64,000 nucleotides of DNA from an uncultured Flavobacteriales bacterium (GTDB lineage Bacteria; Bacteroidota; Bacteroidia; Flavobacteriales_D; Crocinitomicaceae), in contig CAJXJK010000003.1 of the NCBI GenBank assembly GCA_913054135.1, positions 186,001-250,000 on the forward strand. The letters are read 5' to 3'. The notes under the pieces were generated by a model. That model made no database searches, had not been told where the DNA came from, and saw nothing but the letters and a program-made list of their open reading frames with translations. Of this stretch, positions 26,838-33,947 are shown piece by piece; position 1 is the stretch's first letter; the number at the start of each line of letters is the position of its first letter. Position numbers and translations under genes: made by a program.

Positions 26838-28420
26838 TCTTCTTCTTCAAACGGCTTAATTTTGAATCCATTTATTTTAAATGTTTCACCTCTTTTGTAT
26901 TGAATAGTTTCAATTAATTCACCTTTTGAATTGTATTCGCGCCACATTCCATGCTTTAGGCCTCCGGCGTATTTTCCTACTCTTTTTTTAATGCCATTTT
27001 TATGGTAATAAAAATGTTTTCCTTTCGGTTCTCCATCACTATACATTCCAGTAAAGGCTACTTTACCATTTTTATAATAATGATTCCATTGGCCATCTTC
27101 ATTGCCTGAAGTAAAAGATCCAACTTCTTTAAAATCTCCTACTTGATAAAACCAAGCACCCTCTTTATTTCCGTTATAATATTCTCCTTTTGATAACTCA
27201 TTTCCTAAAGAATCATATTCAGCTTGCTCACCTTCTAACTTACCCTTACTGTTAAAATATTCTGACTTTTTAATTTGTCCATTTTGATAATACCATACCC
27301 ATTGGCCACTCAATACATCTTTTTTGAATTTTCCCTCTTGTTCTTTCTTTCCACTTTTATAAAAATAAGTCCACTTTCCGTTTCTAAGACCTTCTTCAAA
27401 AGTTCCTTTAGACTTTTGGGTCCCATCCGAATAATAGGTAATCCATTCATCCTGAAATATTCCTCCAGGTTTCAACATTCCTTCAGACAGTAAGGTATCT
27501 TTTTTATATACATAAGCACGAAGCAGTTCTCCATTTTCATCATAAGATCTAAAGATGCCTGATTTCTTTCCTTTATTTAAGCCGCCTACGAGCTTAACTT
27601 TTCCATTTGAATGATATTCCTTATACAAATCGATAATAACAACTCCTCCTGGATCAGAAGCCTCCTGACCGTTTTTCATTTCATTAATGGTCAAGAGCTT
27701 TCCTTCTTTGTCAAACTCCTTTGAAATCCCATCTTTCAATCCTCCTTTGTATGAAATTTCATTCTTAATATTTCCATTATCAAAATACTCTCTCCAGATC
27801 CCGGTCTTATTCCCTTCTTCATCAAGCTGATTAAAGGTGTTTTTGTTTCTTAAATACCCATTACTATATTCTTCTTCGGCAACAACAACACCTTCTTGAT
27901 TATACTCTAGTCCTATTCCGTCCTCTGCATCATCCTTAAAATTGACAGTCTTTTTTAAAGAACCATCCTCAAAAAACCAATTAGATTCACCTTCTCTTTT
28001 ATCATCAACATAATAGATTTCTCTTGAGATATTCCCTAGTGAATCATACATGGTTGCACAACCATTCTTCATTTTGTTGGCGTAATAGAAAGTTTGAGTG
28101 ATTAAACCGGCATCATTGTAGAACTTCCATAAACTATCTGATTCACCAGCTAGTTTATAACCTTTTGATTTGAGTGCTCCATTTTGATAATAAGATTTCC
28201 AAAGACCTTCCGGTAATCCATTTTTAAATTTACCTTCAGAAGAGATCTTTCCATTTTCAAAATAAAAGATATTATAGCCGTTCGGTTTTATTCCATCTTG
28301 ACCCCAAGTTTTTCCTATTCCTATCCATACTATAATTAATAAACAATAAATTTTTTTCAGAGATAGAGAGTATTTACTATTATTATTAGGGCTGTTGATA
28401 TGTTGATAAGTAAGGATCAA
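26834..28420 (-). CDS. Secreted MORN/YwqK-like repeat protein
   Basis: This 528-residue protein has a signal peptide (hydrophobic core about 22-36, ending near KTWGQ) followed by about 20 imperfect repeats of roughly 23 residues with the pattern G-x-W-x-x-Y-x-x-N-G, typical of the MORN-variant YwqK family. Databases often call this family a toxin-antitoxin component, but no toxin gene is adjacent. The start used is TTG at 28420, since no ATG precedes the signal peptide. It overlaps the PAS kinase start by 4 bases, so it may be a periplasmic or surface partner of that kinase; this is inference. Confidence 0.75.
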   Translation of the reverse strand: MILTYQHINSPNNNSKYSLSLKKIYCLLIIVWIGIGKTWGQDGIKPNGYNIFYFENGKISSEGKFKNGLPEGLWKSYYQNGALKSKGYKLAGESDSLWKFYNDAGLITQTFYYANKMKNGCATMYDSLGNISREIYYVDDKREGESNWFFEDGSLKKTVNFKDDAEDGIGLEYNQEGVVVAEEEYSNGYLRNKNTFNQLDEEGNKTGIWREYFDNGNIKNEISYKGGLKDGISKEFDKEGKLLTINEMKNGQEASDPGGVVIIDLYKEYHSNGKVKLVGGLNKGKKSGIFRSYDENGELLRAYVYKKDTLLSEGMLKPGGIFQDEWITYYSDGTQKSKGTFEEGLRNGKWTYFYKSGKKEQEGKFKKDVLSGQWVWYYQNGQIKKSEYFNSKGKLEGEQAEYDSLGNELSKGEYYNGNKEGAWFYQVGDFKEVGSFTSGNEDGQWNHYYKNGKVAFTGMYSDGEPKGKHFYYHKNGIKKRVGKYAGGLKHGMWREYNSKGELIETIQYKRGETFKINGFKIKPFEEEE

Positions 28421-28856
28421 AAAGACTTCATTTTATAATTAATACAGTTTATCATTAGTTCATTAACAACTTATAATTTATAATGTCCTTTATCTCAGTA
28501 AAGTTACAATCTTATTAACACAAGCATGAGTTCTTCTTTATGTTAATTAGTTTTATTAAACGACATGTGATTTTCTGTTATTAAGTCGTTCCAAAATAAG
28601 AGGGTTATAAACATTGATTATCCAATTTTCTGTATACCTGAAATTAAGTTTTAAAAAACAAAATTTTTGGTGAAGAAGTAATAAAATTAAGCTCACATGT
28701 TTTAAACATCTTTCTTAATCAATTGTTGAAATCTCTAATTGCTGTATCTCTCTGTTTACCTAAAGTTAGAAAATAATTGAAAAAGATGTTAATAATTATG
28801 AACACAGATGATTTAAAGTCAAATAAGTTAGGAATACCTTTGTAAAAACCATCAAG
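28421..28856. other. AT-rich intergenic region, divergent promoters
   Basis: This 436-base gap separates the divergent MORN/kinase operon and rpiB. It is markedly AT-rich with many T and A runs. The rpiB promoter-like box lies at its right end. For the left-hand operon no TAnnTTTG box was found on the minus strand. Only single imperfect DnaA-box-like words were noticed. No ORF or RNA gene was identified. Confidence 0.6.
28835..28842 (+). promoter_or_regulatory. -7 box (TACCTTTG) for rpiB
   Basis: The plus strand reads TACCTTTG, matching TAnnTTTG, 14 bases before the rpiB start codon. Confidence 0.55.
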
Positions 28857-29291
28857 ATGAAAAGAACGATTCCAATTGGATGTGATCACGCAGGATACGA
28901 TTTAAAATTAGCTGTAATTAGGCACCTTGAAAGCAGAGGGTTTGAATTAGAGGATAAAGGTTGTCATTCTACAGAAAGCATTGATTATCCTGACTTTGGG
29001 CACCCTGTTGCTGACAGAGTTGAAGGTGAAGACGATATGTTAGGGATTGTAATTTGCGGAAGCGGAAATGGAATCAACATGACTGTGAATAAACATAAAG
29101 GAATTAGATCTGCATTATGTTGGACAGTAGAAATTGCAAAACTAGCGCGTCAACATAATAATGCAAACATTTTAGCTTTACCTGCGCGTTTTATTGAAGA
29201 AGAGCTTGCAATTAAAATGGTTGATGCATTTATCAATACTGAATTCGAAGGAGGTCGTCACCAAAGAAGAGTAGACAAGATTTCTTGTTAG
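28857..29291 (+). CDS. rpiB: Ribose-5-phosphate isomerase B
   Basis: RpiB interconverts ribose-5-P and ribulose-5-P in the pentose phosphate pathway; related enzymes act on allose-6-P or galactose-6-P. This 144-residue protein has the family N-terminus IPIGCDHAGYDLK (sugar-phosphate site), the active-site stretch GIVICGSGNGINM near residue 65, and the ILALPARF motif near 112. The length matches the family. It is a single gene, converging 1 base from a thioredoxin-like gene. Confidence 0.94.
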   Translation: MKRTIPIGCDHAGYDLKLAVIRHLESRGFELEDKGCHSTESIDYPDFGHPVADRVEGEDDMLGIVICGSGNGINMTVNKHKGIRSALCWTVEIAKLARQHNNANILALPARFIEEELAIKMVDAFINTEFEGGRHQRRVDKISC

Positions 29292-29292
29292 C

Positions 29293-30534
29293 TTACTCGT
29301 TAATTAGGCTCTTAACAAAAGAGTCTGTTTTAGTTACGAAGTCTGAATAATAATCTCCTGTACCAGGACCACTGAATCCAGTATGGATTTTTCTGACCTC
29401 ACCTTTCTTGTCTATAAATAGAACGGTAGGAAAAGAGATTATTTCATTTAACATAGAGAACATTTCGGTGGCACAAGATTTACAAGCAGTTCCCCCGACC
29501 AAAAATGTATAATCTAAATTCAAATTCTCTTTGTACGTTTTAACTTTATTAATTCGTCCCTCTGAAGTTTTTTGAGTTTCATAAGTGACAGCTATAATTT
29601 CTAAATCATCTCCATGTTCAGCCTTAAGACCTCTTAGATAATTACTTTCGTCAAGACAGTTTGGACACCAAGTACCCATAATTTGAATTAATGTAACCTT
29701 ACCTTTAGTTGTTTCATTTGGGTAGGTATAATTTCCTCCATCAACGTTTGGTAAAGAAAAATGAATTGGCTCTTCACTAACTAAATACGTTAATGAGTCT
29801 GGGTCTCCTAATTTTACATTTTCATTTTTAACCGCAAACCATTCAGTTTTGTAGTGACTTCCTGATCTGAACTCTCCCCACAAGGTGTCATTTGAGAAAT
29901 GTGCACTAAACAAGAAAGCGTGCGAACCATCAAAAGTTGAGAGGTATAAACTATCGGCGAGAACAGCACCTTCTAAATATCTATAATCGCCTGTCTCGGT
30001 CAAAAATGTTCCGGTTACTCTATTAGAGCTAAACCCACTCTTATCAAATGAAGAAACCACTGTAGAAAAAACACCTATTGCTTTTTCTGGTTCGGTTTTG
30101 TAGTCAAAAGTAACTTCCCATTTACCTCCAACATTAAAGTTAGGATCACCTTGAGGATATCTTTCTTCAATACCGAAAGTTCCTTCAAACGGAAGATAGT
30201 AGTTTCCTTTTTTTGCATGATTATACCAACGCCCAGAAATGTTTTTCTTGTTTTTTACTTGTACTCTAAATTCTGAAGCAAAAGCAGGAAATTGAATAAA
30301 AAGAGAATCACCTTGACCTTTTATATCATCCAATAAGATTCTTTCGTCTCCGTTTATTATATACATTTCTCTTTTCTTCTTTTGTTTTTTAACTTCAAAT
30401 AAGAACGGCAGTTGTGCTGTTTCAGAAAGTTGAAAAGAACCATACCAAACACCTGTTTTAATTTTTTTCTGCTTGGCATAAGAAGATTGCAAGCAGACAA
30501 GTGCAGCCAATAAAATTATAAGGCGTATTCGCAT
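29293..30534 (-). CDS. TlpA-like thioredoxin-fold envelope protein
   Basis: This 413-residue protein has a signal peptide (about 1-20), a 220-residue beta-rich N-terminal domain of unknown family, and a C-terminal thioredoxin/AhpC-TSA domain (about 250-410) with the redox motif GTWCPNC (Cys about 289 and 292). TlpA/ResA-type proteins reduce disulfides on the extracytoplasmic side, for example in cytochrome maturation. An additional Cys pair appears in GTACKSCATEM (about 347-350). It is a single gene with a TACCTTTG box 46 bases upstream. Confidence 0.85.
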   Translation of the reverse strand: MRIRLIILLAALVCLQSSYAKQKKIKTGVWYGSFQLSETAQLPFLFEVKKQKKKREMYIINGDERILLDDIKGQGDSLFIQFPAFASEFRVQVKNKKNISGRWYNHAKKGNYYLPFEGTFGIEERYPQGDPNFNVGGKWEVTFDYKTEPEKAIGVFSTVVSSFDKSGFSSNRVTGTFLTETGDYRYLEGAVLADSLYLSTFDGSHAFLFSAHFSNDTLWGEFRSGSHYKTEWFAVKNENVKLGDPDSLTYLVSEEPIHFSLPNVDGGNYTYPNETTKGKVTLIQIMGTWCPNCLDESNYLRGLKAEHGDDLEIIAVTYETQKTSEGRINKVKTYKENLNLDYTFLVGGTACKSCATEMFSMLNEIISFPTVLFIDKKGEVRKIHTGFSGPGTGDYYSDFVTKTDSFVKSLINE

Positions 30535-30580
30535 TTAGTTTTTTGAACGTAGGTTTAGTTTGCCCTTTTGGGAAGGCTTC

Positions 30581-30588
30581 CAAAGGTA
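30581..30588 (-). promoter_or_regulatory. -7 box (TACCTTTG) for thioredoxin-like gene
   Basis: The minus strand reads TACCTTTG, matching TAnnTTTG, 46 bases before the start codon. Confidence 0.5.
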
Positions 30589-30649
30589 ACTAAATAAAAT
30601 TTATTGATATGCTCATGCAACTTTTAATTAATTACTTTAGTCTAGTATT

Positions 30650-31216
30650 ATGAAGAGCGAAATTATGACGGATGAAGACCTAGTAAAGGAATGTGTTTCC
30701 GGAAGTAGTGTTGCTCAGAAAAAGTTCTATGACATGTTTGCTAGAAAAATGATGGGGGTTTGCCTCCGTTATACTAATAACTATGAAGAAGCGCAAGATG
30801 TATTGCAAGATGCATTTGTTAAAATTTATAATAAACTACCCGATTTTCAGAGTAAAGGGTCTCTGGAAGGATGGGTGCGCAGAATCATGGTCAACACAGC
30901 ATTAGATGCCTATAGAAAAGCTAAAAAGCATCAGTCAAATGTTGACGTGGATACGGTTGGATATATGTTAGATTCTGAGGATTATACTGTTGAAAGTATA
31001 AACGCTCAAGACCTACTAAAAATCATTCAATCAATACCAGAAGGTTATAGAGTAGTGTTTAACCTCTTTGCTATAGAAGGTTATTCACATAAAGAAATAG
31101 CAGATAGATTAGGAGTGACTGAGAGCACTTCAAAATCTCAATATTCTCGAGCAAAGAAGATGCTGAGAAAGATTTTGATAGATAGAAATATTGTAGAAGA
31201 AAGTGAAAGATTATAG
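30650..31216 (+). CDS. ECF-type RNA polymerase sigma factor
   Basis: This 188-residue sigma-70 family protein has region 2 (about 20-90, including NNYEEAQDVLQDAFVKIY) and region 4 (about 120-180, with the helix-turn-helix GYSHKEIADRLGVTESTSKS), and lacks regions 1 and 3, as in ECF sigmas. The start is ATG 30650, with an alternative ATG at 30665. The stop overlaps the GTG start of the next gene by 14 bases, so the downstream membrane protein is translationally coupled and is probably its regulator. Confidence 0.92.
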   Translation: MKSEIMTDEDLVKECVSGSSVAQKKFYDMFARKMMGVCLRYTNNYEEAQDVLQDAFVKIYNKLPDFQSKGSLEGWVRRIMVNTALDAYRKAKKHQSNVDVDTVGYMLDSEDYTVESINAQDLLKIIQSIPEGYRVVFNLFAIEGYSHKEIADRLGVTESTSKSQYSRAKKMLRKILIDRNIVEESERL

Positions 31217-32309
31217 TAACATAGAAGAATTGTTCAAACAGGGGTTTGAAGGCTTAGAGGGTAATGTTGACCCTTCGGCTTGGGCAAACATCCAACAAAG
31301 TTTAGGACAAGGAGCAGCTTCAACTGGTTCTGCCGCAGCTGGCGGAATATCAGGAGTTGGTAAAGTGGCGGCAATTATTGGAATTGTTGGTGCTGCTGCA
31401 ACAGGTGTGTGGTATTTTTCTGGTGATGACACCAAAGAAGAAGGCGCACTTACTGATCAAACAGAGGTTGTTACGAATGATGTTGCTGAAGTTGACATTA
31501 ATGATGTACAAACTTTAGGTGATAATATTTTGGTTACAGATACTAATGATCCAGTAATTCAAGAAAACGCAGCTGAAATTCAAGAAGAGTTGAGTCAAAA
31601 CCAATATACTGCAAATGACATTGATGATGACTTTTTAGAAACTGTAATAAGCCAACACGATTTTTCAAACGGCTTTATTGTTAACAGTAATAATGACAAC
31701 AATTTTGATGATGGCTCTGATGCAAACGATAACGGTGACATTGACATTGAGCCCGTTGACAAGGTTGATCCAGTTGTAATTGGAAATCCGCAGCTTGAGT
31801 CAAAAGAAATCAAAACCAACTTGAAAGTTGAAGTTGAAGAAAACAATACGGTTTCATTCAAATCAAATGCGAAAAACCATAACTCTGTTGAATGGACATT
31901 CGGTGACGGAGAAATTGGTTTAGGTGATGAAGTAAATCATACTTATGAGCGTCCTGGAACTTATGTTTTAAAAATGGAAGTTTTCAGTGATGATCAAACA
32001 CAAACGGTTGAACGAAAAGTAACCATTGAAGGTACTTCGAAAGTAGGAACAATTCCAAATGTATTTACTCCTAATAATGATGGTAGAAATGACAACTTCT
32101 TTGTAAAATGCAAAGACATTGAAAACTTTTATCTGTCTGTAAAAGATGAAAGAGGAAATGAAGTTTTCACTTCAACTGATCCTGATTTTTCTTGGAATGG
32201 TGAAAACCAAGCCGGAGACATCATCAAAGGTGGTTACATTGTTGTAATTATTGCTGAAGGAGAAGACGGACAAACGTTTAAAGAAATGAAAGCGCTTAGA
32301 TTAGAATAA
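31203..32309 (+). CDS. Membrane protein with PKD and CHU_C (gliding-motility C-terminal) domains; possible anti-sigma factor
   Basis: This 368-residue protein starts with GTG inside the ECF sigma gene. Its N-terminal ~50 residues (NIEELFKQGFEGLEGNVDPSA) resemble the cytosolic tail of Bacteroidota anti-sigma-like proteins. One transmembrane helix follows (about 56-74, VAAIIGIVGAAATGVWYF). Next come an acidic Asn/Asp-rich linker, a PKD domain (about 215-275, VEWTFGDGEIGLGDEVNHTY) and a C-terminal CHU_C domain (about 283-368, IPNVFTPNNDGRNDNFFV). By topology the PKD and CHU_C parts should lie in the periplasm. Anti-sigma function is inferred from position and N-terminus; no zinc-binding or DUF4349-type motif is visible. 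Confidence 0.75.
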   Translation: MKDYSNIEELFKQGFEGLEGNVDPSAWANIQQSLGQGAASTGSAAAGGISGVGKVAAIIGIVGAAATGVWYFSGDDTKEEGALTDQTEVVTNDVAEVDINDVQTLGDNILVTDTNDPVIQENAAEIQEELSQNQYTANDIDDDFLETVISQHDFSNGFIVNSNNDNNFDDGSDANDNGDIDIEPVDKVDPVVIGNPQLESKEIKTNLKVEVEENNTVSFKSNAKNHNSVEWTFGDGEIGLGDEVNHTYERPGTYVLKMEVFSDDQTQTVERKVTIEGTSKVGTIPNVFTPNNDGRNDNFFVKCKDIENFYLSVKDERGNEVFTSTDPDFSWNGENQAGDIIKGGYIVVIIAEGEDGQTFKEMKALRLE

Positions 32310-32333
32310 GCCAAACGAGCATAGAATACGAAG

Positions 32334-32368
32334 AAGGCGTCTAGGGTTTAACTTAGGCGCCTTTTTTA
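32334..32368 (+). terminator. Rho-independent terminator after the sigma/CHU_C operon
   Basis: A 10-bp stem (AAGGCGTCTA pairing with TAGGCGCCTT, one G-U) closes a 10-base loop and is followed by six T. It is 25 bases after the stop of the upstream gene and just before the convergent capA stop. Confidence 0.88.
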
Positions 32369-33499
32369 TTACTTAAGTTTCCACTCGTCATTTTCATAAA
32401 TGTACTCAGGCACATTTTTATTTTCGGCATCAAACAATACACGAGAATCTTTAATGAATGATTTCATTTTATTGTAATCTTCTGCTGATTTAAAGAAGTC
32501 GGGGTTGTTTTCATACTTCGCGGCAGGCAAGATGTAATATCTTTTCTTTCCATCTTCAACTGGTGTGTGAACCCAGGTTAACACGTAACCTGCATCTTTA
32601 ATTGAAGTTTTAGAACCTTCTTTTGAAAGTGTCATTTTGAACATAGCGCCTCCGTCAGTATATCTTTTTCTTTGGTTTGAAACAAAGTTTCCTAGCGAAT
32701 ACACGATTAGTTCTTCTCTGGTTGTATCGGCTGTTTTTTCCCAAACCATTTTTTCTAAAACATGTGGATGAGACCCAATAACTATATCCGCGCCATTGTC
32801 AAATAAGAACTGGCCATAATCTATTTGATATTTTACCGGTTGCAATTTGTATTCTGAACCCCAGTGAGTCACCACAATGATTTTATCAACGTTTTTTGAT
32901 TTCGCCTCTGCTAAATCTTTTTTCATTAGATCTTTATCAATCATATTCACAATTGTTGGTGCCGGATAAGGCAAACCATTTGTGCCATAAGTGTAATTCA
33001 AAATGGCTATTCGCATACAATCATTCTCAATGATTAGAGGATACCTCTTATTTCTATCTATTGAATCTAAAAAAGTTCCTGTATGAATAATGTTTAATGA
33101 GTCAAGCACTTCAACAGTTCTTGTAATTCCTTGTCCTCCTCTATCGCAACTATGATTGTTTGATGTCACAAGAACATCCATTCCTGAGTTCTTGCAGGCA
33201 ACTGCCAATTCATCAGGAGAGCTAAATTGAGGGTACCCCTTAAAAGGAGGTCCAGCCAATGTTACCTCTAAGTTCCCAATTGAGTAGTCTGGAGCTGAAA
33301 TCTCCTCAGTAATGTACTTGAAACATCTATCGTAATCGTATCCTTTGCCATCAGCATTTCTGGCAGATGAAATTTGTGGACCGTGTCCCATGATATCACC
33401 AATAAAAAGAAGGCTTAGTTCTTGAGAAACCGAATCTTTTTCTTGTGCAAATGATTGACTCAGAAAAGAAGCAAATAAAACCAACAATAAATATTTCAT
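32369..33499 (-). CDS. CapA family metallophosphatase-fold protein
   Basis: This 376-residue protein has a signal peptide (about 1-19, ending SQSFAQ) and the CapA/PgsA domain: LLFIGDIMGHG near residue 30, GNLEVTLAG near 77, VTSNNHSCDRG near 110, and VTHWGSEY and IVIGSHPHVLE near 205-245. These metal-binding motifs are those of calcineurin-like phosphoesterases. CapA homologues take part in making or anchoring poly-gamma-glutamate capsule, but no CapB/C-like genes are here, so the role is unclear. It is probably periplasmic. The small YgjV-like gene lies 63 bases upstream on the same strand. Confidence 0.85.
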   Translation of the reverse strand: MKYLLLVLFASFLSQSFAQEKDSVSQELSLLFIGDIMGHGPQISSARNADGKGYDYDRCFKYITEEISAPDYSIGNLEVTLAGPPFKGYPQFSSPDELAVACKNSGMDVLVTSNNHSCDRGGQGITRTVEVLDSLNIIHTGTFLDSIDRNKRYPLIIENDCMRIAILNYTYGTNGLPYPAPTIVNMIDKDLMKKDLAEAKSKNVDKIIVVTHWGSEYKLQPVKYQIDYGQFLFDNGADIVIGSHPHVLEKMVWEKTADTTREELIVYSLGNFVSNQRKRYTDGGAMFKMTLSKEGSKTSIKDAGYVLTWVHTPVEDGKKRYYILPAAKYENNPDFFKSAEDYNKMKSFIKDSRVLFDAENKNVPEYIYENDEWKLK

Positions 33500-33562
33500 A
33501 GTATAAGCTTTGTGTTTACTACGAATATGCGACCAAATAGTTAGATTATGAAACGTCTTTTA

Positions 33563-33802
33563 TTATTTGCTTATCGGTTTCACCAAAAACAAATAGTAGA
33601 AATTAATACACATTATGGCCACGTTAGTGATTATAATAGGCCAAGAAAAATCTAATAACACCCCGTAAAAAGCGAATAGCGCACACCCTAAGGTGTTTAC
33701 AATTCTTAGCGTTCTCATTTTCTTCATCAAGAAAGAGATTAGTACTGCAGCTGATGCCAAATACCCCACCCATTCAATTGCTGAAATGCCTAAAATCTCC
33801 AT
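33563..33802 (-). CDS. Small YgjV-like membrane protein
   Basis: This 79-residue protein has three hydrophobic helices (about 10-27, 33-48 and 52-72), with the motif EWVGYLASAAVLISFL at the start and FAFYGVLLDFSWPIIITN in the second half. It resembles the YgjV/inner-membrane small-protein family, which may be a half-size PQ-loop-like unit. Function is unknown. It is on the same strand as capA. Confidence 0.6.
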   Translation of the reverse strand: MEILGISAIEWVGYLASAAVLISFLMKKMRTLRIVNTLGCALFAFYGVLLDFSWPIIITNVAIMCINFYYLFLVKPISK

Positions 33803-33922
33803 TGGTTCAATTTTCTAATTGCCCGAAATTAGACAAAAATTCATCACTAAATCAAATAATCACTAACAGTTAGCGGCTAATAAATACTATTCTTTTCTTC
33901 TAGTCGCAATCAAATATTGGTT

Positions 33923-33930
33923 TAAATTTG
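33923..33930 (+). promoter_or_regulatory. -7 box (TAAATTTG) for the CotH-family gene
   Basis: The plus strand reads TAAATTTG, 17 bases before the TTG start at 33948, supporting that start. Confidence 0.5.
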
Positions 33931-33947
33931 GGTTCAAACAACCTAAG

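Noticed and set aside
26834-28420. Toxin-antitoxin antitoxin label for the MORN-repeat protein
   Set aside because: The YwqK-type name is a database habit. The protein is secreted, much longer than an antitoxin, and has no toxin neighbour, being coupled to a kinase instead.
28421-28856. Possible replication origin in the AT-rich 436-base gap
   Set aside because: Only isolated imperfect DnaA-box-like words (for example TTATCCAAT) were seen, without a cluster, and the parS-like sites are 20 kb away.
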